Source of the DNA: Bog-793 sp050013835
GTDB taxonomy: Bacteria > Actinomycetota > Acidimicrobiia > Acidimicrobiales > Bog-793
Direction of reading: 5' to 3'
NCBI GenBank assembly: GCA_050013835.1
Contig: JBEKEM010000003.1
Coordinates: forward strand, 1-64,000
Length of the DNA: 64,000 nucleotides
Part shown: piece by piece, positions 7,947 through 16,869 of the stretch
Position numbering within the stretch: position 1 is the stretch's first letter
How the letters are laid out: each line of letters opens with the position of its first letter
Translations under genes and position numbers: made by a program
Notes under the pieces: generated by a model
The model's database searches: none
What the model saw: the letters and a program-made list of their open reading frames with translations, nothing else
What the model was told of the DNA's origin: nothing

Positions 7947-10625
7947 ATGCGAGCCGAAGACGAGCCCACGGCGACCGCCTTCGACCCGGAGGCCCAGGTT
8001 CACACCGACCCGGCGCGGCCCGACGCGCCGGCTGAACCGGGTGGCCGTTCGACCCGTGTCCCCGACCACCCGCAACTCGAGGGGCTCGAGGAGCGCTGGG
8101 CCGAGCGCTGGGAAGCCTGGGGGACGTACCGCTTCGACGACTCCCGACCCCGCGCCGACGTCTACTCGATCGACACACCGCCGCCGACCGTGTCGGGGGC
8201 CCTCCACGTCGGGCATATCTTCTCCTACACCCAGACGGACGTCGTCGCCCGGTTCCAGCGCATGCGCGGCAAGGCCGTCTTCTACCCGATCGGTTGGGAC
8301 GACAACGGCCTGCCGACCGAGCGGCGGGTGCAGAACCACTACGGGGTCCGCTGCGACCCCTCCGTCCCGTACGACCCCGGGTTCTCGCCGCCCGAGCGGG
8401 CGGCCGGGCACCCCCGCTCCATCTCGCGGCCGAACTTCGTCGAGCTCTGCCACAAGCTCACGGCCGAGGACGAGCGGGCCTTCGAGGCGCTGTTCCGCCG
8501 GCTCGGGCTCTCGGTCGACTGGGCGAACCAGTACACGACGATCGGGGCCCTCGCCCAGCGCACGTCGCAGCGGGCTTTCCTCCGGATGGTGGAGGCCGGC
8601 CATGCCTACCGCCAGCAGGCCCCGACCCTGTGGGACGTCGACTTCCAGACGGCAGTCGCCCAGGCGGAGCTCGAGGACCGGGAGATCGAGGCGAAGTTCC
8701 ACAAGGTGCGCTTCGTCGCGGCGGCGACGGGCGCGCCGATCGAGATCGACACGACCCGCCCCGAGCTGCTCCCCGCCTGCGTCGCTCTCGTCGCCAACCC
8801 TGACGACCCCCGCTACCGGGCCCTGTTCGGCACGACCGCCGTGACGCCGCTGTTCGGGGTCGAGGTGCCGATCCTCCCCCACCCGCTCGCCGACCCGGAC
8901 AAGGGGACGGGTATCGCCATGGTGTGCACCTTCGGCGATCTCACCGACGTCACCTGGTGGCGCGACCTCGACCTCGCCACCCGGACGATCGTGCAGCGCG
9001 ACGGCCGGCTCGGCCACGCCCCCTTCGGTTCCGCCGGTTGGGAATCACGTGACGCCGACCGCGCCGCGGCGCGCTACGCCGAGCTCGAGGGACTGACCGC
9101 CCACCAGGCCCAGCGCCGGATCGTCGAGCTCCTCGCGGCCTGCGGGGATCTCGTCGAGGAGCCCCGGCCCATCAAGCACTTCGTCAACTTCTATGAGAAA
9201 GGCGAGCGGCCGCTCGAGATCGTCTCCTCGCGCCAGTGGTACGTGCGCACTCTCGAACGCCGGGAGACGCTGCTCGACGCCGGCCGCCAGATCACCTGGC
9301 ACCCCGAGTTCATGCGCGCCCGCTACGAGGCCTGGGTCGAGGGACTCACCGGGGACTGGAATATCTCCCGCCAGCGCTACTTCGGCGTGCCCTTCCCCGT
9401 CTGGTACGCGGTTGGCGCCGACGGCGGAATCGACGACGACCACCCGATCCTCGCCCACGAGGACCGGCTCCCGCTCGACCCGTCGACCGCCGTCCCTGAC
9501 GGCTACCGCGCCGAGCAGCGCGGCGCACCGGGCGGGTTCGTCGCCGACCCGGACGTCATGGACACCTGGGCCACCTCGTCGCTCAGCCCCCACATCGCCG
9601 GACACTGGATCGACCGCCCCGATCTCTTCGCCCGCATCTTCCCGATGGACCTGCGCCCCCAGGCGCACGAGATCATCCGGACGTGGCTTTTCTCCTCGGT
9701 CGTGCGCAGCGAGCTCGAGCACCACTGCGTGCCGTGGCACGACGTCGCGATCTCCGGCTGGATCCTCGACCCCGACCACAAGAAGATCTCGAAGTCGAAG
9801 GGCAACGTCGTCGTGCCGAATGACTCCCTCGACGCCCACGGGACCGACGCCGTCCGGTACTGGGCGGCGTCCGCCCGCCTCGGTGTCGACACGATCTTCG
9901 ACGACCAGCAGATGCGCATCGGCCGGCGGCTCGCGATCAAGATCCTCAACGCCAGCAAGTTCATCCTGCAACGGCTCACGGCCAACCCCGGCGGCTCCCT
10001 GACGGCGGAACCTCCCAGCCATCCCCTCGACCTCGCGATGCTCAGTCGCCTCACCGACGTCGTCGCCGAGGCGACCGAGGCGCTCGTCAACTACGAACAC
10101 GCCCGGGCCCTCGAGCGCGTCGAACGCTTCTTCTGGACCTTCTGCGACGACTACCTCGAGCTGGTGAAGGGCCGCGCCTACGGCGTGGGGCCGGCCGCCG
10201 ACTCGGCCCGGCGCGCCCTCGCCCTCGCCCTCGACACGCAGCTGCGCCTGTTCGCCCCCTTCCTCCCCTTCGCGACCGAGGAGGCGTGGTCGTGGAGCCA
10301 CGAGGGCTCGGTCCACGCGGCGCGCTGGCCTGCCCAGGACGAGCTGGCGCGCGACCCCGCCGAGTCCGACGGCCGACTGCTCGACAGCGTCGGCGCCGTC
10401 CTCGGCGCGGTCCGGCGCGCCAAGACGGCGGCGAAGCAGTCGATGCGCGCGCCGGCCACCCGCGTCGTCGTGTCGGCCCCCGCCGCCACCGTCGACCTCC
10501 TCCGCCTGGCGGCCGACGACCTCGCCGCCGCCGGCGCGATCGAACGGCTCGAGTTCACGCCGCGCGCCGGCGATCTCGACGTCCTCGTCGAGCTCGCCGA
10601 ACCCGGCGCCGGGGACGCCGGTTGA
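7947..10625 (+). CDS. valS: Valyl-tRNA synthetase
   Basis: An 892-residue class Ia synthetase. The HIGH-type motif is in SGALHVGHIFSYTQ and the KMSKS-type motif is KISKSKGN near residue 613. The editing (CP1) domain lies between them, with the TTRPELLPA block, and the anticodon-binding domain follows the catalytic core. The order and the DTWATSSLSPH block are those of the long ValS type. The first 40 residues form a non-conserved extension; ATG 7947 is kept because no better in-frame start precedes the conserved PDHPQLEGLEERW region. It is transcribed divergently from cysS. Confidence 0.95.
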   Translation: MRAEDEPTATAFDPEAQVHTDPARPDAPAEPGGRSTRVPDHPQLEGLEERWAERWEAWGTYRFDDSRPRADVYSIDTPPPTVSGALHVGHIFSYTQTDVVARFQRMRGKAVFYPIGWDDNGLPTERRVQNHYGVRCDPSVPYDPGFSPPERAAGHPRSISRPNFVELCHKLTAEDERAFEALFRRLGLSVDWANQYTTIGALAQRTSQRAFLRMVEAGHAYRQQAPTLWDVDFQTAVAQAELEDREIEAKFHKVRFVAAATGAPIEIDTTRPELLPACVALVANPDDPRYRALFGTTAVTPLFGVEVPILPHPLADPDKGTGIAMVCTFGDLTDVTWWRDLDLATRTIVQRDGRLGHAPFGSAGWESRDADRAAARYAELEGLTAHQAQRRIVELLAACGDLVEEPRPIKHFVNFYEKGERPLEIVSSRQWYVRTLERRETLLDAGRQITWHPEFMRARYEAWVEGLTGDWNISRQRYFGVPFPVWYAVGADGGIDDDHPILAHEDRLPLDPSTAVPDGYRAEQRGAPGGFVADPDVMDTWATSSLSPHIAGHWIDRPDLFARIFPMDLRPQAHEIIRTWLFSSVVRSELEHHCVPWHDVAISGWILDPDHKKISKSKGNVVVPNDSLDAHGTDAVRYWAASARLGVDTIFDDQQMRIGRRLAIKILNASKFILQRLTANPGGSLTAEPPSHPLDLAMLSRLTDVVAEATEALVNYEHARALERVERFFWTFCDDYLELVKGRAYGVGPAADSARRALALALDTQLRLFAPFLPFATEEAWSWSHEGSVHAARWPAQDELARDPAESDGRLLDSVGAVLGAVRRAKTAAKQSMRAPATRVVVSAPAATVDLLRLAADDLAAAGAIERLEFTPRAGDLDVLVELAEPGAGDAG

Positions 10626-10684
10626 ACCTCGGGCCCGCAGGCAGGGACATGTCCGGGCCGTTCGCCGTTAGGTTCGCGCTCGCC

Positions 10685-10738
10685 ATGAGCACCCGACCGC
10701 CCGGCGATCCGTCTCCGCCCGCGCTTCAGTGTCCGTGA
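10685..10738 (+). CDS. Possible 17-codon leader ORF ahead of the ABC transporter
   Basis: ATG 10685 begins a short frame, MSTRPPGDPSPPALQCP, whose stop overlaps the first codons of the ABC ATPase gene in another frame. A TAGGTT hexamer lies 10 bases upstream of this ATG, as expected for a leaderless start. The peptide is proline-rich, which could slow ribosomes and couple or attenuate translation of the transporter. No conservation data are available, and chance is a real alternative. Confidence 0.2.
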   Translation: MSTRPPGDPSPPALQCP

Positions 10739-11727
10739 CCGCCGACCCGACTGTCGGCGCACGCCCCGTCGGCGGCGCCGACGACGTCATCCGGACGATC
10801 GACCTGACCAAGGTCTACGCCGGCACCGACTTCCGCGCCGTCGACGATCCGAACCTCACCGTCGCGCAAGGCGAGATCTTCGGCCTGCTCGGCCCGAACG
10901 GCGCCGGGAAGACGACGACGGCGGGGATGCTCACGACCCGGGTCATACCGACGTCGGGCCGGGCCTTCGTCGCCGGAATCGACGTCGTCCGGCACCCCTC
11001 GCCCGCCAAGCAGCTGATCGGCGTCGTCTCGCAGACGAACTCGCTCGACCGGCAGCTCTCCGTCTGGGAGAACCTCTACTTCCACGGCCGGCTCTTCGGC
11101 ATGGGTGCGGCGGAGTCGCGCCGAACAGCTGACGAGCTCCTCGAACAGTTCCAGCTCTCGAAGTGGGCCAAGGCGTCCGTCTACGCCCTCTCGGGCGGGA
11201 TGGCCCAGCGGCTCATGGTCGCCCGCTCGATCTTCCACCGGCCGGCGGTCCTTTTCTTGGACGAGCCGACGGCCGGGCTCGACCCGCAAAGCCGCCTCGC
11301 CCTGTGGGGCCTTCTCCAGCAGCTGAACGGTGACGGCCAGACGATCCTGCTCACGACGCATTACATGGAGGAGGCGGACCGGCTCTGCGACCGGGTGGCG
11401 ATCATGGACCACGGCAGGGTCCTCGCCCTCGACACCCCGGCGGAGCTCAAGCGGACCGTCGGCGCCGACACGATCGTCACGGTCAAAGCGACCGGAGACC
11501 AGCAGGCGCTCGAGCAGGCGCTCGAACGCGCTATCGAGGGCGTCACCCGCATGCGCCATACCGAGGCCGGCCTCGAACTGCACGTCCGGGGCGGGACCAG
11601 GCTCATCGCCCGGGTCGCCGCCGCCGCCGAGGCGGGCGGTTTCGGCGTCGTCGATCTGGCGGTCACCGAGCCGAGCCTCGAGACGGTCTTCATCAACCTC
11701 ACGGGCCGGGAGCTGCGGGAGCAGTGA
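10729..11727 (+). CDS. ABC-2 type transporter ATPase (DrrA-like)
   Basis: A 332-residue nucleotide-binding subunit. Walker A is GPNGAGKTT near residue 55, the signature is LSGGMAQRL near 153, Walker B is VLFLDEPTAGLDP and the switch histidine is in LLTTHYMEEAD. The C-terminal extension after about residue 240 is like that of DrrA/NodI-type exporters. It pairs with the permease whose GTG overlaps its TGA. Together they probably export a hydrophobic compound or lipid; the substrate is unknown. GTG 10729 is the assigned start; a second in-frame GTG lies two codons later. Confidence 0.88.
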   Translation: MSVTADPTVGARPVGGADDVIRTIDLTKVYAGTDFRAVDDPNLTVAQGEIFGLLGPNGAGKTTTAGMLTTRVIPTSGRAFVAGIDVVRHPSPAKQLIGVVSQTNSLDRQLSVWENLYFHGRLFGMGAAESRRTADELLEQFQLSKWAKASVYALSGGMAQRLMVARSIFHRPAVLFLDEPTAGLDPQSRLALWGLLQQLNGDGQTILLTTHYMEEADRLCDRVAIMDHGRVLALDTPAELKRTVGADTIVTVKATGDQQALEQALERAIEGVTRMRHTEAGLELHVRGGTRLIARVAAAAEAGGFGVVDLAVTEPSLETVFINLTGRELREQ

Positions 11728-12605
11728 GCGACCACCCCGTGGCCTTCGTCCACGTCCCCGTCGCCACCCGGCCCCGGCGCACGACGCTCGCCGCCAGCCG
11801 GACGGCGCTGCGGGCGCTGCTGTTGCGCGACCTCACCGTGCTGCGCAAGAACATGTTCGAGTTCACGATCCGCACGCTCGTGCAGCCGTTCCTGCTCTGT
11901 TTCGTCTTCCTCTACGTCTTCCCCAAGATCGGCCAGTCGGTCGGGGGTTCGCGGGCAACTGACGGCGAATCCTCGTTCGCGACGGTCCTCGTGCCCGGGG
12001 TCGTCGGAATCTCGATCATGTTCCAGGGCGTGCAGTCCGTCGCCCTGCAGCTCTCCCAGGAGTTCGGGTTCACCCGCGAGATCGAGGACCGCGTCCAGGC
12101 ACCGTGCCCCATCTGGCTGGTCGCCCTCGCCAAGGTGCTCTCCGGGGCGATCCAGGGCGTGATCTCGGCGGCCATCGTCCTGCCGATCGCCTCGCTCGTC
12201 CATGCCGCCGGGGTGGAGGCCCAGATCAACCTGCACTGGTGGATCATCCTCACCCTCGTGCCCATCTCGTGCGCCGCCATGGCCTCGCTCGGGCTGGTGC
12301 TCGGCACGAGCTTCGAACCGCGCAACATCGGCCTCATGTTCGGCTTCGTCATCCTCCCGGTGACGTTCCTCGGCGGCACCTACTACCCCTGGACGCGGCT
12401 CGCGCCCGTGAAACTCGGCGCCTGGCACTGGCTCCAGACGGTCGTGCTCGTCAACCCGCTCATCTACGTGAACGAGGGGATGCGCGCCGCCTTCACGGCC
12501 TCGCCGCACCTCCACCTCTACGTCGTCTACCCGGCGCTCCTCGGGTTCTGCGCGGCGTTTCTCGCGATCGGCCTGCACAACTTCCGCCGACGGGTGCTCT
12601 CCTGA
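11724..12605 (+). CDS. ABC-2 type transporter permease
   Basis: A 293-residue membrane protein with about six hydrophobic segments between residues 50 and 285 and a short basic cytoplasmic N-terminus. It matches ABC-2 permeases of the DrrB/NodJ kind, with RDLTVLRKNMFEF before the first helix and a conserved GGTYYPWTRL loop late in the protein. The GTG start overlaps the ATPase stop by four bases (GTGA), so the two are translationally coupled and form one exporter. The substrate cannot be read from the sequence. Confidence 0.87.
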   Translation: MSDHPVAFVHVPVATRPRRTTLAASRTALRALLLRDLTVLRKNMFEFTIRTLVQPFLLCFVFLYVFPKIGQSVGGSRATDGESSFATVLVPGVVGISIMFQGVQSVALQLSQEFGFTREIEDRVQAPCPIWLVALAKVLSGAIQGVISAAIVLPIASLVHAAGVEAQINLHWWIILTLVPISCAAMASLGLVLGTSFEPRNIGLMFGFVILPVTFLGGTYYPWTRLAPVKLGAWHWLQTVVLVNPLIYVNEGMRAAFTASPHLHLYVVYPALLGFCAAFLAIGLHNFRRRVLS

Positions 12606-12623
12606 AATTCCCCGGGATGCCGC

Positions 12624-13295
12624 CTAACGGGTGAACGCCGAGTCGGCGGCGCCCGCGTAGAGCTCGCAGGCGCGCCAGCAGTACCAGGCGGCGACCGACC
12701 GGTACGGCCGGAATGGGTCGCCGAGCGGCCCGAGTTCGCGCGCCGTCGGCGGGGGCACGCGCCAGGCGAGCCCGTAGCCGCGGCGCACGCCGAGGTCCCC
12801 GGTCGGCCAGACGTCGAGACGGCGCAGCTGGAACATGAGGAACATCTGTGCCGTCCACTCGCCGATCCCGCGCACCGTCGAAAGGTGCGCCACGATCTCC
12901 TCGTCGCTCGCCCTCGCCAGGTGCCGGCGGTCGAGGTCGACCGTCCCGTCGAGCACCTTCGTCGCCAGGTCCCGCAGCGACTCCGCCTTGTTGCGCGACA
13001 GCCCGGCGGCGCGCAGCGCCTCGTCGGGAAGCCCCAGGAGCGCGGCAGGATCGTCCGGGTCGCCCATCGCGGCGAGGAGCCGACCGTGGATCGCCGCCGC
13101 CGCCGGCCCCGCCAGCTGCTGGTAGGTGACCGAACGCGTGAGCGCCGCGAACGGCGTCCCGCCCGGAGCCCGCAGCGTCGGCGGGCCGGCGGCCTCGATC
13201 AGCGTCGCCAGCACCGGGTCGCGCGCCGCGAGCAGGACCGCGGCCGAGCGGTGGGACGGGCGCCGGGGGGCCGGCTGGGGGGGGGACACGCTCAC
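12624..13295 (-). CDS. DNA-3-methyladenine glycosylase II-like (HhH-GPD family)
   Basis: A 223-residue base-excision repair glycosylase of the AlkA type. The helix-hairpin-helix is VRGIGEWTAQMFLMF, and the catalytic aspartate lies in DVWPTGDLGVRRGYG. The TYQQLAGPAA block is also typical of the family. It lacks the N-terminal domain of E. coli AlkA, as many actinobacterial and yeast Mag-type enzymes do. It probably removes alkylated purines. It is a single gene, convergent with the ABC transporter and divergent from the zincin gene. Confidence 0.85.
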   Translation of the reverse strand: MSVSPPQPAPRRPSHRSAAVLLAARDPVLATLIEAAGPPTLRAPGGTPFAALTRSVTYQQLAGPAAAAIHGRLLAAMGDPDDPAALLGLPDEALRAAGLSRNKAESLRDLATKVLDGTVDLDRRHLARASDEEIVAHLSTVRGIGEWTAQMFLMFQLRRLDVWPTGDLGVRRGYGLAWRVPPPTARELGPLGDPFRPYRSVAAWYCWRACELYAGAADSAFTR

Positions 13296-13390
13296 GGTCA
13301 GAGTCTGCCCGGAACGGGGTGCGGGGCGGCAATCCGCCCGCCGGAGCCGTTGCGTCTTCGGACCCGCCCGCGGGGCGCGATGATCGAGCC

Positions 13391-13735
13391 ATGGTCGCCA
13401 TGACGACCGGGCGCTTCGAGGAGCTCGTCGCCTCGGCGCTCGACAGCCTCCCGGAGAGCCTCGGCCGCGCGATGGAGAACGTCTCGGTCTCGGTCGACCC
13501 CTACGCCCCGGCGGGCAGGCTCTTCGGCCTCTACGAGGGCGTCCCGCTCACCCAGCGGGGCATCCAGTACTCGGCGGTGCTGCCGGACCGCATCACGGTC
13601 TTCATGCGGAGCATCTGCGCCAGCTGCCGCAGCGAGGCGGAGGTCACGGCGGTCGTGCGCAAGACCGTGATCCACGAGATCGCCCACCACTTCGGGATCA
13701 ACGACGCCCGCCTCGCCGAGCTCGGCTGGGCCTGA
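13391..13735 (+). CDS. Small zincin-like metallopeptidase family protein
   Basis: A 114-residue protein of the bacterial minimal zincin family. The metal site is HEIAHHFGIND near residues 96-106, matching HExxHxxGxxD. The upstream FEELVASALDSLPE block is also typical of this family. There is no signal peptide, so it should be cytoplasmic. Its physiological substrate is unknown. ATG 13391 is used; an ATG three codons later is equally possible. Confidence 0.82.
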   Translation: MVAMTTGRFEELVASALDSLPESLGRAMENVSVSVDPYAPAGRLFGLYEGVPLTQRGIQYSAVLPDRITVFMRSICASCRSEAEVTAVVRKTVIHEIAHHFGINDARLAELGWA

Positions 13736-13822
13736 GGGGACACCTCCGACGCGACGTCCCAGCTGACCGCTCCGCTCCTCGCGGGGAACCGTCCGCCACT
13801 GGGCCGTGGGCCCGTCGGCCGA

Positions 13823-14251
13823 CTAGCCGGGAGGATCCTTCGCGAACCGGGCGCGGATCCGTTCCTCGACCTCGGCTCGGGTGCTCGGAACCGCGAACGT
13901 GATGAGCTCCCAGTCGTCCGACGGCTCGAAACCCACGCGGTCGTCGTGGAGCACGTAGGTGCCGTCGTCGAGTGTCCGGAACCCGACGAGCAGGTGCGCC
14001 TGGTCGATGCCCAGGAACGCCGCGGCCTTGTCGAGCAGGGAGAAGACATCGCGTTTCGTCGCGAAACTCCAGCGGTAGCGGTCACCCCGGCGTTCGATGA
14101 GGATCTGCGGATCGACCGTCGACGCCTCGACGACCGCCTCGCAGACGGCCTCGAGCGGCGAGAACGTGAACGCGCTCTCGAGCAGCCCGACCCTGGTCGG
14201 TTCGGACGGTGTCTCCGACGAAGTCGTCACCGGGAGATTCTCATCGCTCAA
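13823..14251 (-). CDS. Hypothetical protein, 142 aa
   Basis: I do not recognise this protein. It is acidic and soluble, with no signal peptide, membrane segment or cysteine pair. A flexible serine and threonine-rich N-terminus is followed by a compact alpha/beta-looking region: LLDKAAAFLGIDQAHLLVGF, then RVGFEPSDDWELITF. ATG 14251 is the only reasonable start. It lies upstream of the zincin gene on the opposite strand and downstream of the ArdC-like gene on the same strand, and might be co-transcribed with the latter. Confidence 0.6.
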   Translation of the reverse strand: MSDENLPVTTSSETPSEPTRVGLLESAFTFSPLEAVCEAVVEASTVDPQILIERRGDRYRWSFATKRDVFSLLDKAAAFLGIDQAHLLVGFRTLDDGTYVLHDDRVGFEPSDDWELITFAVPSTRAEVEERIRARFAKDPPG

Positions 14252-14361
14252 CCCGTTCTATCGCGTGAAACCCGGGCTCGCGGCATCGCCGCGGGAGTGC
14301 CCCGGGCGAGGCGAGCCGGACGCCTCGATTATCGCAGAGCGCCGCCCGGCGCAGTTTCTCG

Positions 14362-15177
14362 CTACGCCGCCCGCTCCCCCGCCTCGTCGCGGCAAGGACC
14401 GAGGATCGCCGCCGCGGCCTTCTGGATGCGCCCACACGAGGCCCGGACGGCGACGACTGCCGGTTCCCCCCCGCCAGCCCACGTCGCGACGTAACCGAAC
14501 GAGTACTCGCCACTGTCGATCCCGAGCTGGCGGCAGACCACGTAGGCGGTGGACTCGGCCTCGAGCTCGGCGAGCGACCGGTCCTCGAAGCCCGCGTGGA
14601 GGAGGGCGTGGGCGAGCTCGTGGGCGAGGGTCTTCACGCGTTGGACCGGCGTGTTGCGGGCCTCGATCCGGATGCGGTGCTCGTCGTGAGAGCAGTCGCC
14701 GTTGACGTTCCCGGCAAAGGCGTGTTCCTCGACAGAGAAGCCCAGCCTCTGGGCGACCGCGGTGAGCCGCGCGAAGTGGCCCGCCGGGTCGTCGCCGACG
14801 AGCCGGCTGCACACGGACGGCAGCTCCTCGCCCTCGGTCTGGGAGACGTCGAAGACGGGCACGAACTTGAAACCGCGCACGACCCGTTCAGCGTCGTCCT
14901 CGGCGTCACCGGGCCGCCGGTAGACGAGCGGCGCGAGAATCCAGATCGCCCGCTCCCCCGAACGGACGAAGCGGCCGAGCCTCCGCCAGGCGCGGTAGCC
15001 CGCCACCTGGGTCGCCTCGGGGCACTGCGCAGCGATGAGGAGCACGTTGTTGAAGCTGTAGGAGTGGAACCGGCCCTGGAATTCCAGGTAGCGCCGCCAT
15101 TCGTCCGAGGTCGTGAGTCGGGCGATCCCCTCGGCGAGCTGGGTGATGACCTCTGGGTGCCTGTCGTAGGCGGTCAC
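14362..15177 (-). CDS. ArdC-like / ImmA-IrrE-type zinc peptidase protein
   Basis: A 271-residue protein with two parts. The N-terminal part (about residues 15-120) resembles the ArdC single-strand DNA-binding domain, with the SYSFNNVLLIAAQ and VAGYRAWRRLGRFV blocks. The C-terminal part has the zincin motif LAHELAHALLH followed by a glutamate-rich ELEAESTAYVV, as in ImmA/IrrE peptidases. Such proteins are common on plasmids and integrative elements, where ArdC relatives counter restriction; chromosomal roles are less clear. GTG 15177 was chosen because GGAGGGACGAAGAA precedes it; the longer frame upstream has no ribosome site. Confidence 0.72.
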   Translation of the reverse strand: MTAYDRHPEVITQLAEGIARLTTSDEWRRYLEFQGRFHSYSFNNVLLIAAQCPEATQVAGYRAWRRLGRFVRSGERAIWILAPLVYRRPGDAEDDAERVVRGFKFVPVFDVSQTEGEELPSVCSRLVGDDPAGHFARLTAVAQRLGFSVEEHAFAGNVNGDCSHDEHRIRIEARNTPVQRVKTLAHELAHALLHAGFEDRSLAELEAESTAYVVCRQLGIDSGEYSFGYVATWAGGGEPAVVAVRASCGRIQKAAAAILGPCRDEAGERAA

Positions 15178-15522
15178 TTCTTCGTCCCTCCGTGTCGAGC
15201 CGGTGCGGCACACCCCGCGGACGGGGTGAAGCGGCCCGACCGCCCGGTCGCACCCCACCGCCGGAGCGGGGGTCGTGACCGGGCCATCGCGGGTGACGCC
15301 GATTCGAGGACGCTGGGGAGTTCGACCGATCGACACGCCGGCAGCGACAACCCGGGATTCGTGACGATGCGTAGTCACCGAAGTGAACCGGTCGGGGCGT
15401 CACCCTAGGTGCGGCCTGTGACGCCCGTTCCCCGCTGGGCGAGGCGGGGCGACTGGGCGAGGCGGCCGGCGAAAGGGACGATTGGCCCGACCCGACGAGC
15501 CGGGCCCGGCCCGCCGGGGACC
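15178..15522. other. Intergenic stretch without a gene
   Basis: About 345 bases lie upstream of the ArdC-like gene and downstream of the transcarbamylase gene, both on the minus strand. No frame here is convincing. Near 15439-15470 the word GGGCGAGGCGG occurs twice, separated by CGACT-like sequence. It could belong to a terminator or simply be GC-rich filler. The promoter of the ArdC-like gene should lie at the left side. Confidence 0.45.
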
Positions 15523-16575
15523 TCAGGCGCCCTTGACGATCGAAGCCCCCAGGTGCCTGGCGATGATGGCCATCCGCATGGGGATCATGTTCGCCATCTG
15601 CTCGACGTCTCTCATCCTCGGGTCCGAGTCGACGCTGGGGTCCAGCTCGTCCCGGCGCGGGCGCGGGTGCATGACGATGCTGTCCGGCGACATCTGCTGG
15701 ATCCGGTCGTAGTCGACGATCCAGCTCCCGTAGTCGCGGGCCAGCTGCTCGGCGCGGACGATCTCCGCCGGGTCCTCGCCCGTGTATTCATCCGGGTTGC
15801 GACCCAGGTAGAGGACGTCCGTGTGCCGCATCGCCCCGTCGAGGTCGCCGGTTCTCGTCAGGCGGTCCCCGAGCAGCTCGACGAGTGCCGGGGGCACCGG
15901 GGCGGCGGGTGACTCGACGGCCACGATCTCCATGCCCAGCGTCGCGGCGCCGATCATGAGGGAGTGGTGCGCCCGGTACCGCTCCTGGTCGCCGACCACC
16001 GTGATCGTGAGCCCGGCGAACCGCTTGAACTTCTTGTGCACGGTGAACAGGTCGCCGAGGGCCTGGGTCGGGTGCTCGTTGTGACCGTCGCCGAGGTTGA
16101 TGACGGGCACGACCTGCGCGAGCTGCCCGTAGGCCACGGCCTGGGCGATGACGTGGGCGGCGAAGGCCGGGCCGCCGTTCTCGGCGGTCCGGATGCCGAG
16201 GATGTCCGCCTGGGTCGCGAAGGCCACCCAGGAGTCCGCCAGCGACTCCCCCTTGGCCTCGGACGAGCTGCTCATACCGCTGATCAGCTCGGCGGAGCCA
16301 CCGAGCTTCCGCATCGCCGAGGTGCAGCTGCCACCGGTCCGGGTCGAGGGTTGCCGCATGATCGCCTTCATGACGGCGCGGGGTAGCAGTTGCAGGCCGC
16401 GGCGCGCCGGATCCCGGATCGCGCGCTCGCCGGCGTAGGCCTCGTCGAGGTACGCGCCGATGTCATCGGCGTCCAGCTGGTGCATGGAAAGCAGGTTCTT
16501 GCCCGTGGCGTCTCCGGCGATCGGTTGCGTCACCGCAGACAGGTCAATCGCTTCCACCGCTTCGGTTGCAGCCAT
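15523..16575 (-). CDS. Aspartate/ornithine carbamoyltransferase family protein (divergent)
   Basis: A 350-residue transcarbamylase-fold protein. The carbamoyl-phosphate site reads QPSTRTGGS near residues 75-83, keeping STRT but replacing the usual following arginine with glycine. HPTQALGDL and HPRPRRDELDPSVD match the aspartate carbamoyltransferase pattern. With no pyrimidine-biosynthesis neighbours and a molybdopterin gene next to it, a catabolic job on a ureido compound seems likelier than making carbamoyl-aspartate; that is inferred. Two adjacent ATGs (16578 and 16575) follow AGGGAGAAG, and the second has better spacing. Two other paralogues lie at 24.6-26.5 kb. The substrate is unknown. 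Confidence 0.78.
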   Translation of the reverse strand: MAATEAVEAIDLSAVTQPIAGDATGKNLLSMHQLDADDIGAYLDEAYAGERAIRDPARRGLQLLPRAVMKAIMRQPSTRTGGSCTSAMRKLGGSAELISGMSSSSEAKGESLADSWVAFATQADILGIRTAENGGPAFAAHVIAQAVAYGQLAQVVPVINLGDGHNEHPTQALGDLFTVHKKFKRFAGLTITVVGDQERYRAHHSLMIGAATLGMEIVAVESPAAPVPPALVELLGDRLTRTGDLDGAMRHTDVLYLGRNPDEYTGEDPAEIVRAEQLARDYGSWIVDYDRIQQMSPDSIVMHPRPRRDELDPSVDSDPRMRDVEQMANMIPMRMAIIARHLGASIVKGA

Positions 16576-16869
16576 CATCTTCTCCCTGGGCGCGAGGCTC
16601 TGGTCAAACGGGTCGGCACGGACGCCCGCCCCGCCACCGGTCACGCCGTGAAGGCCGAGGAACGGTCCCGCAGGACGGCTTCGCCATCCCGTCATCCCGG
16701 GAACCTGGCCGAAAGTCCGGGCTCTTCCTTGGCGATGCGAATTGCACGTGACACTCCGACGGGGTCGGTCGCCGTCAGGCTAATTGCCTCCCGCCTGGCG
16801 ATGGGGAACCACTCTCGGTGACGCCCGCCGGGAAAACGCGCGGAGAGGGATCGCCGGGGTCCGCCCGGC

